Below are positions 34,090 through 41,796 of a stretch of DNA of 64,000 nt, in pieces. The stretch is from Phycisphaerales bacterium (GTDB taxonomy: Bacteria > Planctomycetota > Phycisphaerae > Phycisphaerales > UBA1924). Position numbers and translations under genes: made by a program. Numbering within the stretch: the stretch's first letter is position 1; each line of letters begins with the position of its first letter. The stretch is from the NCBI GenBank assembly GCA_035627955.1, contig DASPKU010000022.1, forward strand, positions 1 to 64,000. Reading direction: 5' to 3'. The notes beneath the pieces are model-generated. The model ran no database searches. It saw only the letters and a list, made by a program, of their open reading frames with translations, and had not been told where the DNA came from.

Positions 34090-36453
34090 GTGCACACCGT
34101 GGACCTCAGCGGCAACACCTGGACCGTGCGCACCGACAGCGCGGAAGCTCCTGCGCACGTGCGCGCCCGCGCCTTCGCCGCCCTCGTCCCCGGCTGCGTG
34201 CATACCGACCTGCTGCGCGCGGGCGCCATCCCCGACCCGCTCGTCGGCACCAACGAGCGCGAGACGCTCTGGATCGGCGAGTGCGACTGGGTCTACGAGC
34301 GGACCTTCACGGTCGCCCACAGTCACACCGAACGCCCCCGCCTCGAACTAGTCTGCGACGGCCTCGACACCATCGCCGAGCTGCACGTGAACGGCACGCC
34401 CATCGGCACGGCCGCGAACATGCACCACCCGCACCGGTTCGACCTCCGCGCCGCCATACAAATTGGCGAGAACCGCATCGCCATCACCTTCCGCTCCCCC
34501 CTCAAGCACATCCGCACCGAACAGTCCCGCCTCGGCCCCCGCCCCGTCAACGGCGACTGGGACCCCTACATCTTCATCCGCAAGCAGGCCAGCAGCTTCG
34601 GCTGGGACTGGGCCCCCAAGCTGCCCACCAGCGGCATCTGGCGCCCCCTTCAAATCGAAGCGTGGAGTATCGCGCGGATCGCCTCCGTCCGCCCGCAGGT
34701 CATGCGACTGGACGCGGAGCGCTGGCGCGTCTCAACGCACATTCAACTCGAGTGGGCGGACGCACAAACCCAGGCGAGCAACCTCCTGCTCGGCGCCTGC
34801 CTGCGGGGACCGGACAATAACGGCCCCAATAGATGCGATGAGTGGGACTCGGTCGTGCCAACGCCCGGACAGACAGAGTTCACGCTGGTGCACGAGGTTG
34901 ACCGCCCGCGCCTGTGGTGGCCCCGTGGTTACGGCCAGCAGCCGCTGTACGCCCTCGACGTGGCCCTCCATACCGATGAGCCGCGCGAGCCCTGGGGCGT
35001 GGCCGACGGGTGGAACGGGGCCATCGGCTTCCGCGAGGTGCGGCTGCGGACCGACCCCGACGCCCACGGCACCTCCTTCGAGCTCATTGTGAACGGCAGG
35101 CCCATTTTCTGCCATGGCGCTAACTGGATCCCCGAAGGTCCGTACGCCGCAACTGCAAGTGACGAAACCGTGCGGCAGCGCGTCCAACAGGCCGCGTCGA
35201 TGGGCCTGAACATGCTCCGCGTCTGGGGCGGCGGCATCTACGAGTCCGACGAGTTCTACAAGGCCTGCGATGAAGTGGGCATCCTCCTCTGGCAGGACTT
35301 CATGTTCGCCTGCGCCATGTACCCCGAGGAGCCGCCCTACCCCGCGCTCATCGAGGCCGAGGCCCGGCAACAGGTCTCGCGCCTGTCGCCGCACCCCAGC
35401 GTCGCCCTCTGGTGCGGCGGTAACGAGTGCACCTGGGCGTACGAGGCCTGGGGCAACGCCCCCGGCGAGCGGCCGTGGAAGGAGCGCCTCGACGGCCGCA
35501 CGTGGGGACGCGGCTACTACCTTGACCTTCTGCCGCGCATGGTCAAGGAGCTCGACCCCACGCGCCCGTACTGGCCCAACAGCCCCTGGCCCGGGCGTGA
35601 AGGACTCGGCGGCAACTCGCCGGCTCACGGCGACCGCCACACCTGGGACCTCTCGCTCGACGGTTACACCACCATCGTCCCGCGCTTCGTGAGCGAGTTC
35701 GGCCACCAATCCCCGCCGGCCCGCGCCACGCTGCTGCAAGCTCTCACCCCCGAAGACCTCACTTTGCGATCCGCCGCTCTCGAGCACCACCAGCGGGCCA
35801 CCGGCGGCACCGAGCGTCACATCAACGCCGCCATCCGCGCGACCTTTGGCGAGCCGCGCGACTTCGATCAGTGGCACCTCTGGGCGCAGCTGCTCCAGGC
35901 CCGCGCCGTCTACACCGGCTTCGCCTGGGTGCGGGTAAACCGCCGCCGCTGCATGGGCGCCCTCGTGTGGCAGCTCAATGACTGCTGGCCCGGCATGAGC
36001 TGGTCGCTGATCGACTCCGCGGGCATCGAAAAGCCCGCCGCGGCGGCCGCCAGGCACGCCCTGCTCCCCCGACAGCTCTTTCTGTTGAACGTCAGCGGAT
36101 CGCCGCACCTCTACTCCGTCAACGACACGGACGAGCCATGGGACGCGCCCGTCACCGTGCAAAGGCTGAGCTTCGCAGGCGAGGTGCTCGCGCACACCAG
36201 TCTCGCGCTGAGCCTCCCTGCGAGGGCAGCCCTGCACCTCGGCCGCATGCACGACATTGTCGGATCGCCGCACCGCCCCTCCGCCGAGTTCTGCACCGCC
36301 GCGGCCGCACCACTAAAGGCCAGCGCGTTCTACGTGCCCGACAAAGAGCGCGAACAACCCGCCCCGCTCTCTGAGATCGACGCCCTCGCCATCAATCACT
36401 GGCGCAACACGGCTGCCATCAAGGACGCCAATCTCGCTACCCTCCACCCATGA
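34090..36453 (+). CDS. Beta-mannosidase-like glycoside hydrolase, family 2
   Basis: 787 residues in GH2 order: an N-terminal jelly-roll (WVYERTFTV, ELHVNGTPIG, FGWDWAPKLPTSGIWRP), an Ig-like domain and a TIM barrel. The barrel has NMLRVWGGGIYESDEFY, LLWQDFMFAC, the acid/base Glu in WCGGNECTW and the nucleophile Glu in FVSEFGHQS, all typical of beta-mannosidases. GTG 34090 is used because the divergent gene and poor conservation exclude the longer frame. No signal peptide, so it probably acts on imported mannosides. Its stop overlaps the next gene. Confidence 0.93.
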   Translation: MHTVDLSGNTWTVRTDSAEAPAHVRARAFAALVPGCVHTDLLRAGAIPDPLVGTNERETLWIGECDWVYERTFTVAHSHTERPRLELVCDGLDTIAELHVNGTPIGTAANMHHPHRFDLRAAIQIGENRIAITFRSPLKHIRTEQSRLGPRPVNGDWDPYIFIRKQASSFGWDWAPKLPTSGIWRPLQIEAWSIARIASVRPQVMRLDAERWRVSTHIQLEWADAQTQASNLLLGACLRGPDNNGPNRCDEWDSVVPTPGQTEFTLVHEVDRPRLWWPRGYGQQPLYALDVALHTDEPREPWGVADGWNGAIGFREVRLRTDPDAHGTSFELIVNGRPIFCHGANWIPEGPYAATASDETVRQRVQQAASMGLNMLRVWGGGIYESDEFYKACDEVGILLWQDFMFACAMYPEEPPYPALIEAEARQQVSRLSPHPSVALWCGGNECTWAYEAWGNAPGERPWKERLDGRTWGRGYYLDLLPRMVKELDPTRPYWPNSPWPGREGLGGNSPAHGDRHTWDLSLDGYTTIVPRFVSEFGHQSPPARATLLQALTPEDLTLRSAALEHHQRATGGTERHINAAIRATFGEPRDFDQWHLWAQLLQARAVYTGFAWVRVNRRRCMGALVWQLNDCWPGMSWSLIDSAGIEKPAAAAARHALLPRQLFLLNVSGSPHLYSVNDTDEPWDAPVTVQRLSFAGEVLAHTSLALSLPARAALHLGRMHDIVGSPHRPSAEFCTAAAAPLKASAFYVPDKEREQPAPLSEIDALAINHWRNTAAIKDANLATLHP

Positions 36454-37184
36454 ACCTCACCCGCACACCTTTCGGCGTCGCCGTCAACCTCCCCTCCGGC
36501 GAGCTCCTGCCCATCCGCCACATCATCGGCATCGGCATGAACTACGCGGCCCACGCCAAGGAGCAGGGCAAGGGCGTCCCTGAGCGGCCTGTGCTGTTCA
36601 CCAAAAACCCCTTCGCCGCGAGCCTCAGCGGCGACGACATCCGCATCCCCAAGGTCTGCCAGGACCGCCCGCAGGTCGACTTCGAGGCCGAACTCGGCGT
36701 GGTCATCGGCACGCAGCCCGGCGGCGCGTTCGTGCGCGACGTGCCGAAGGACAAGGCCCTCCAGTGCGTCCTCGGCTACGTCTGCGCCAACGACGTCTCC
36801 GCCCGCTGGTGGCAGAAGGAAGGCTCGGGCGGCCAGTTCTACCGCGGCAAGTCCTTCGACACGTTCTGCCCCATCGGCCCCAAGGTCGCCACACCCGAGC
36901 AGGTCGGCGACCCCAACGCCGGTGGGGGGCTCCGCATCCGCTGCCGCGTCAACGGCCAGTTGATGCAGGACAGCACCACCGCCGACATGATCTTCAATGT
37001 CACAACCCTCATCAGCGAAATCAGCCGCGGCCACACCCTCCTCCCCGGCACGCTGATCGTCACCGGCACCCCCAGCGGCGTCGGCATGGCCCGCACCCCC
37101 GCCGTCTTCCTCAAGCAGGGCGACACCGTCGAGGTCGAAATCGAGAAGATCGGCACGATCACGAACCGAGTGGTCCAGGAGTAA
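36450..37184 (+). CDS. Fumarylacetoacetate hydrolase family protein
   Basis: 244 residues with the FAH fold signatures IGIGMNYAAHAKE, LFTKNPFAASLSGDDIRIP, the metal-binding Glu/Asp of VDFEAELGVVIG, GYVCANDVSAR, KSFDTFCPIGP, TPSGVGMAR and KQGDTVEVEIEKIG. Family members cleave C-C bonds of beta-diketo acids or act as acylpyruvases or oxaloacetate decarboxylases; the substrate is not fixed by sequence. It overlaps the beta-mannosidase stop by ATGA, so the two are translationally coupled. Confidence 0.9.
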   Translation: MNLTRTPFGVAVNLPSGELLPIRHIIGIGMNYAAHAKEQGKGVPERPVLFTKNPFAASLSGDDIRIPKVCQDRPQVDFEAELGVVIGTQPGGAFVRDVPKDKALQCVLGYVCANDVSARWWQKEGSGGQFYRGKSFDTFCPIGPKVATPEQVGDPNAGGGLRIRCRVNGQLMQDSTTADMIFNVTTLISEISRGHTLLPGTLIVTGTPSGVGMARTPAVFLKQGDTVEVEIEKIGTITNRVVQE

Positions 37185-37246
37185 CCCGACTTCTCCTCTC
37201 CCCTCCTCTGCCTTCCTCTGCACTCCCCCGCGCTACCGTTCCCCAG

Positions 37247-37726
37247 ATGGCCAAGAAAAAGGCTGACCAGGACCACACACCCTCCATCGAGAACCGCAAG
37301 GCCCGGTTCGATTACCACATCGGCGACACGCTCGAGGTCGGCATCGTGCTGCGCGGCTCGGAAATCAAGGCCGTGCGCGACAGCCAGGTCTCCCTCGGCG
37401 AGGGCTACATCCTCGCCCGCGAGCAGCCTCTCGAGCTCACCCTCCTCAACGTCAACATCGGCGAGTACGCCCCCGCCGCGGCCCTCGGTCACAAGCCCAC
37501 CCGCGCCCGCCCTCTCCTCGCCCACAAGCGCGAGATCATCAAGCTCGCCCACGAGGTCAGCAAGAAGGGCATGACCATCGTGCCCCTCAAGCTGTACTTC
37601 AAGAACGGCTTTGCCAAGCTGCTCATCGGCGTGGCCAAGGGCAAGGCCAGCCACGACAAGCGCCAGACCATCGCCGAGCGCGAGAGCAAGCGCGACATCG
37701 ACCGCGCGATGTCACGCCGCCGCTGA
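37247..37726 (+). CDS. smpB: SsrA-binding protein (trans-translation)
   Basis: Binds tmRNA and rescues stalled ribosomes. 159 residues with ENRKARFDYHIGDTLEVGIVL, GSEIKAVRDSQVSLGEGYI, HKPTRARPLLAHKREI and the basic C-terminal tail KASHDKRQTIAERESKRDIDRAM. ATG 37247 lies behind a polypyrimidine tract and has no Shine-Dalgarno. The tmRNA gene itself is not in the window. Confidence 0.96.
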   Translation: MAKKKADQDHTPSIENRKARFDYHIGDTLEVGIVLRGSEIKAVRDSQVSLGEGYILAREQPLELTLLNVNIGEYAPAAALGHKPTRARPLLAHKREIIKLAHEVSKKGMTIVPLKLYFKNGFAKLLIGVAKGKASHDKRQTIAERESKRDIDRAMSRRR

Positions 37727-37757
37727 TATCCGCCCGTGACATCCAGCAAGCCGGGAC

Positions 37758-37994
37758 TCAGCTCTTCCCCCCCGGCCCCTTCGCGCCAGCCTTCCCATGC
37801 CCGCCCTGCTGCGGCGTCTGGTTGTGCAGGGTGCCGCGCGCCATCGCGTCGGTCTGGTTCTCGTCGGCCTCGTAGTTCTGCGCGGGCTGATCGCTGCCAA
37901 TGCCCGCCTTGCGGCCCTCGTGCGCCTGCCGCTTGTCGTCGTGGTCGCCCTTGCCAAAGCCGGGGGTGGGGGGCGTGTTGCCGGGGTTCGCCAT
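37758..37994 (-). CDS. Small hydrophilic Gly/Gln-rich protein
   Basis: 78 residues, no hydrophobic core, rich in Gly, Asp, Lys, Gln and Asn (GNTPPTPGFGKGDHDDKRQAH, HNQTPQQGGHGKAGAKGPGGKS). ATG 37994 is chosen over the longer frame because GGAGGA lies 5 bp upstream. It resembles the polar protein at 28568-28870 in composition and in having an unusually strong ribosome-binding site. Possibly a hydrophilin-like stress protein; this is inference only. Confidence 0.62.
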   Translation of the reverse strand: MANPGNTPPTPGFGKGDHDDKRQAHEGRKAGIGSDQPAQNYEADENQTDAMARGTLHNQTPQQGGHGKAGAKGPGGKS

Positions 37995-38081
37995 GTGATC
38001 CTCCTTCACAGAGGAGTGTGCGCACCGCGCCTCGGCGTAGGCTGAAATCGAGCCTCAAACACCGCCCACCGGCACACCGGC

Positions 38082-40112
38082 TCAGGTGCGGAACCGCTCC
38101 CCTTCCTTCTTCCGCGCCTTCTCCACCTCGTCATCCGTCGCCGGCGTGATCGGCACGATCTTCGGCGCGGGCCGCGTCGGGTCCGGCGCGGCCACCACAT
38201 CCGCCCCCTTGGGCTGGATCACCACCAGCTCACGATCTTCGGGCGACTCCGGCCGCTGTGCAATCTCCGAAGCGGACTTCGCTCCCTGAATACGCGCCTT
38301 GAGCTGATCGATCTCCGTCGCGAACGCCGCCCGGGTCCCCCCCGCCTGCTGGATCAGCTGGAGCGCACCCACCACCTCCGAATACGTGAAGTTCAGCCCC
38401 GGCCGCGGGTCCTCCGGCGTGGGCTTGTGCGCCATGTACTCGATCAGCTTGGGGAGCCGGCCGCTCACCGTGCTGATGATCGGGCGCGCCCCATTGGCGG
38501 GCTTGTAGTACACCCGCACCTTGTCCGTCGTCTCCTCCGCCGTGAGCATCAGCCGGTCGCCCCACGCCGACACCACCGCCGGGCGTCGCATCTCGTTGTT
38601 CTCACCAAACAGCACCACCCGCGGCTGCCCCTGCTGGCTGATATAGATCAGCGGCTCGCCCACCGGCACGATGTCCAGGAAGAACTTGTCCGCCACGAAC
38701 TCCCGCTCGATCCCCTGAATCGTCCGGCCCGACAGGTTCCGGCTCGCGATCAGCTGCAGCTGCGTCGGAGAGATCCGCGCCTCCGCCGAGTCCGGGTTCG
38801 CCCGCTGCATCGCCTGCAGCCGCCGCAGCTGCGTGCGTTCGGCCCGCCCCGCCAGTGCCTCGTACGCCGCCACGCGCACGCTCAGCTCCGGCTGCGCCAG
38901 CAGGTCCTTGAGCGCCTCGTCCACCGTCGGCCCCGTGGCGTTGATCTGCCCCAGCAGCGCGATGGCCTGCAGCTGCACCGGCCCCTCGCGCTTGAGCGCG
39001 AGCTCCTTGAGGTGCGGCGCCGCCAGCGGGTCCTCCAGGCGCGCACCGGTCCGCAGGGCGGCCAGCTGCACGCGCGTCTCCGGAAAGTCGTACAGCTCGC
39101 GCACGAACGGCAGCGACTTGACGCCGATCGCCTCCAGGCACCACGCCATCTCGTCGGCGAGCACCGGTTCGTTCTTCATTCCTTCGACGTAGCGGCGGGC
39201 GTACTGCTCGGGGAATCCCTGCTCGATCTGCAGGTGCCGGATCAGGCTCAGGAACTCGCCGGGCGTCTGCCGGAAGCGGTTGGGCACGTGCAGGGCGATG
39301 CTGCCGCCCGCGCCCGTGCGGTCGTCGGGGCCGCTGCGGCCGCGTGCCGTCGCGACCGGGTCACCCGGCCCCGCGGGGAAGCGGCTGTTGATCGCCGACA
39401 CCATCGCCCGCGCCCGCGCAAAGCTCGGGTTCATCAGCACCATCTCGATTGCCAGCGGGTTCGCCACCCGTCCGCCGGCGAGAATGCGCCCGCTTACACG
39501 GGCCGGCGACGGTGCACCTTCTTCCTGCTTCTCGAAGGGGTTGATGAAAATGGGTCCCTTGGCCACGGCGATCCGGCGCGCCTGCACACCGCCGAACGCG
39601 TTGGCCTGCCCCAGCCGCAGGTCGGTCGTCCACAGCGTGCCGCCCTCCAGGCTCGATGCGTTCAGCGCCTGAACGTACACGTCAAACGTCGCGTTAGCGG
39701 GCGCGCCCGGCGGGATCGCCGCCTGCACCAGCACCACCGCCACGTTCTTGTCCCTCAACACCTCGCGCGGGCTCTTCCCAGTGATCGCGTCGTTGCCCAG
39801 CTCGTTGGCCTTGCCGATCTCGTTGAGCCCCATCTCCCGTTCCATCGTGGCCGCGATGGAATCAGGCAGTACGTCGCCGCCTGTGCCGTTCAGCCCTACG
39901 ACCAGCCCGTAGCCGGAGACCAGGACCGGCTCGATGCCGCGGAACTCGACTTCCGCCCCGATCGTCCCCCGCAGCAGCGCCGGCACCTCCTTGACGGGCA
40001 CCTGCACCTGGCGGGGCTTGGGCTTCTCGCCCGATGAGCAGCCAACAACAGCCAGGGCCGCCAGGGCCAAAGCGGGGAACATCGCCAGCGCAGGGGCGCT
40101 CTTCAAGGTCAT
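38082..40112 (-). CDS. Lipoprotein with FlgI (P-ring)-like domain and helical repeats
   Basis: 676 residues. A lipoprotein signal (MFPALALAALAVVGC) is followed by a FlgI-like module: ALLRGTIGAEVEFRGIEP, LVSGYGLVVGLNGTGGDVLP, KNVAVVLVQAAIPPGAPANATFDVYVQALN and SLEGGTLWTTDLR. Next comes a region with HEAT-like helices (LKELALKREGPVQLQAIALL, VRVAAYEALAG), then a beta-rich and charged C-terminus. No other flagellar gene is present, so the domain is probably reused in an envelope structure. ATG 40112 is chosen because GGAG lies 6 bp upstream. Confidence 0.82.
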   Translation of the reverse strand: MTLKSAPALAMFPALALAALAVVGCSSGEKPKPRQVQVPVKEVPALLRGTIGAEVEFRGIEPVLVSGYGLVVGLNGTGGDVLPDSIAATMEREMGLNEIGKANELGNDAITGKSPREVLRDKNVAVVLVQAAIPPGAPANATFDVYVQALNASSLEGGTLWTTDLRLGQANAFGGVQARRIAVAKGPIFINPFEKQEEGAPSPARVSGRILAGGRVANPLAIEMVLMNPSFARARAMVSAINSRFPAGPGDPVATARGRSGPDDRTGAGGSIALHVPNRFRQTPGEFLSLIRHLQIEQGFPEQYARRYVEGMKNEPVLADEMAWCLEAIGVKSLPFVRELYDFPETRVQLAALRTGARLEDPLAAPHLKELALKREGPVQLQAIALLGQINATGPTVDEALKDLLAQPELSVRVAAYEALAGRAERTQLRRLQAMQRANPDSAEARISPTQLQLIASRNLSGRTIQGIEREFVADKFFLDIVPVGEPLIYISQQGQPRVVLFGENNEMRRPAVVSAWGDRLMLTAEETTDKVRVYYKPANGARPIISTVSGRLPKLIEYMAHKPTPEDPRPGLNFTYSEVVGALQLIQQAGGTRAAFATEIDQLKARIQGAKSASEIAQRPESPEDRELVVIQPKGADVVAAPDPTRPAPKIVPITPATDDEVEKARKKEGERFRT

Positions 40113-40340
40113 AACCATCTCCAGCACGGCCGCTTTGGTCACCGGGCACGCACGTCGGCACGCCCAGTTCACCACGGCCTTGGGCCTCCAATGTACGGAT
40201 TCCCGAGCCGGTTGGCCTCGCCCCAGACTCCCCAACAGCCCCGATCCCACCACGCCGCAACCCCTCCGCCCTGTCGGTTGCACGCCCTTCATGTGGAAAA
40301 ACCGCCCACAGACAGCTTGCCGGTACCCGAACAGGCCGGT

Positions 40341-40360
40341 TGTGGATTCTTCCATCCACA
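40341..40360. promoter_or_regulatory. TGTGGAT palindrome with nearby DnaA-box-like sequences
   Basis: TGTGGAT-tcttcc-ATCCACA is a perfect inverted repeat with a 6-bp spacer. TGTGGAAAA at 40292-40300 is another near match to the DnaA box TGTGGATAA. It lies inside the 638-bp gap 40113-40750 between the divergent FlgI-like and dcd genes. The rest of that gap holds a small hairpin near 40400 (CCCCGCG-tgaa-CGCGGGG) and one promoter candidate. Confidence 0.4.
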
Positions 40361-40477
40361 CCCGACCCCGTTCCTCAGCGGTTTTTCATCGCTTCCCAAC
40401 CCCGCGTGAACGCGGGGCTTGCGCCCTGCCGACAGAGTTTCCCCGAATTTGACCACCGGATTTTGGGTCTGACCCCG

Positions 40478-40505
40478 TTGCACCTACGATAGGTAGTGGT
40501 ATCCT
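40478..40505 (+). promoter_or_regulatory. Candidate promoter upstream of dcd
   Basis: TTGCAC, a 16-bp spacer and TATCCT resemble a sigma-70 promoter. It would give a leader of about 240 nt before dcd. No other good candidate is visible in the gap. Confidence 0.3.
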
Positions 40506-40750
40506 CGCCCCCGTCAACACAACTGGTCGCGTGTCGGTCAAGGGTGTTCGCAGGACCTTCACACGCGAAGCAGGCGTCAACGAGAGTTTGTAGGATGGGC
40601 GCGTCGGGTGGGAGCCCGCGACGCTTATTCGGGTAGTGTTTGGACTTCACTCGGGCCGAAGGACCTCGGCTCAGCGTGGTCGGCGGTGACATTCCGCGCC
40701 CCCTCGCAAGGGCGGCGCACACCGGGTCGGCAAGCGGGAAAGGGTGGTCT

Positions 40751-41323
40751 GTGGGCGTTCTTTGTGACAGGCAGATCCGGCAGCTGGTGAAGATCACCCC
40801 CTTCGAGGAGGCGGTGAAGCGCCCCGGCAAGATCTCCTACGGCGTCTCCAGCTACGGCTACGACGTCCGCGTCGGCACCCACTTCAAGATCTTCACCGCC
40901 ACGCCACGCACCGGCGGCATCACCGTCGTCGACCCCAAGCGCTTCAGCGACGACCTCATGGTCGAGATCGACACCGCGAAGATCCACGCCGACCACATCA
41001 TCATCCCCCCGCACAGCTTCGCCCTGTGCGAGACCGTCGAATACCTCGAGGTCCCGCGCGACGTGCTCGTCATCTGTGTCGGCAAGAGCACCTACGCCCG
41101 CTGCGGCCTCATCGTGAACGTCACGCCCCTCGAGCCCGAGTGGCGCGGCAAGGTCACGCTCGAAATCTCCAACACCACGCCCCTCCCGGCGCGGGTGTAC
41201 GCCAACGAGGGCATCGCCCAGTTCGTGTTCCTCAAAGCGGACCAGGTCTGTGAGAAGTCGTACGCGGACAAGGGCGGCAAGTACCAGGACCAGGGCGGGC
41301 TGACGCTCCCCAGGGTTGATTGA
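40751..41323 (+). CDS. dcd: dCTP deaminase
   Basis: Deaminates dCTP to dUTP for dTMP synthesis. [47 protein letters not shown] (catalytic Glu and structural Arg regions), [13 protein letters not shown] and [12 protein letters not shown] match the family. GTG 40751, just after AAGGGTGG, gives 190 residues, the family length. It lies next to nrdJ, so both deoxynucleotide supply genes are together, apart from an inserted inverted-repeat unit. Confidence 0.95.
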   Translation: MGVLCDRQIRQLVKITPFEEAVKRPGKISYGVSSYGYDVRVGTHFKIFTATPRTGGITVVDPKRFSDDLMVEIDTAKIHADHIIIPPHSFALCETVEYLEVPRDVLVICVGKSTYARCGLIVNVTPLEPEWRGKVTLEISNTTPLPARVYANEGIAQFVFLKADQVCEKSYADKGGKYQDQGGLTLPRVD

Positions 41324-41326
41324 ACG

Positions 41327-41780
41327 TTAGAAGAAGGCATCGAGGCAGCAAGGCATAAGGCATCGAGGCGTGAGTGTCCGACCCGATCAAGTCATATCAG
41401 GACCTCGTGGCATGGCAACGGGCCTTCACACTTGGAAAAGCGCTTTACGCCCTCTCGGGGAAGTTCCCCGACGGAGAGCGGTTCGGGCTGATGAACGCGG
41501 TGCGTCGGGGCGCCTACACGGTTGCGAGCCACATCGCTCAGGGCTATGGGCGAGGCAACACACACGACTATGTCTGGTTCCTCAAGCAGGCACGCGGCGA
41601 ACTCTACCAGCTCGACACTCAGCTCCTCTTTGCACTCGACTTCAAGTACATCTCCGACGACGAGCATCGAAGAGTGAAGCAGCAGTTGGATGAAGCCGAA
41701 CGCGTTCTCGCAGGATTGATCAGGAGTCTGGGCGGCTAACTCGGTGCCTTGGTGCCTCATGCCTCGGTGCCTTCTTCTAA
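41327..41780. mobile_element. Inverted-repeat unit carrying a four-helix-bundle gene
   Basis: The left end TTAGAAGAAGGCATCGAGGC (41327 on) and the right end, read from 41780 on the minus strand (TTAGAAGAAGGCACCGAGGC), match at 19 of 20 bases. The similarity continues imperfectly to about 40 bp on each side in tandem AAGGCA(T/C)CGAGG-like units. The 454-bp unit starts 4 bp after the dcd stop, ends 17 bp before the nrdJ start, and encloses one gene with no spare sequence. No target-site duplication could be recognised. Confidence 0.7.
41374..41739 (+). CDS. Four-helix-bundle protein (23S rRNA intervening-sequence/S23 family)
   Basis: 121 residues from GTG 41374. SYQDLVAWQRAFTLGKALY, FGLMNAVRRGAYTVASHIAQGYGR, YVWFLKQARGELYQLDTQLL and VKQQLDEAERVLAGLIRSL correspond to the four helices and the invariant R-x-A-x-S-x-x-x-N/Q-I-A-E/Q-G region of the family. 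These proteins are encoded in intervening sequences of 23S rRNA in some bacteria and also occur singly in genomes; the Avd proteins of diversity-generating retroelements share the fold. Biochemical role unknown. Flanked by inverted repeats. Confidence 0.9.
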   Translation: MSDPIKSYQDLVAWQRAFTLGKALYALSGKFPDGERFGLMNAVRRGAYTVASHIAQGYGRGNTHDYVWFLKQARGELYQLDTQLLFALDFKYISDDEHRRVKQQLDEAERVLAGLIRSLGG

Positions 41781-41796
41781 GTTTCAAGGCGGCAGT

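Noticed and set aside
40113-40750. Chromosomal replication origin
   Set aside because: DnaA-box-like sites are few and imperfect, there is no AT-rich unwinding region, and dnaA, dnaN or gidA are not adjacent.
41740-41796. Cobalamin riboswitch in front of nrdJ
   Set aside because: The space before nrdJ is the inverted-repeat end of the inserted unit; no B12-box sequence is visible.
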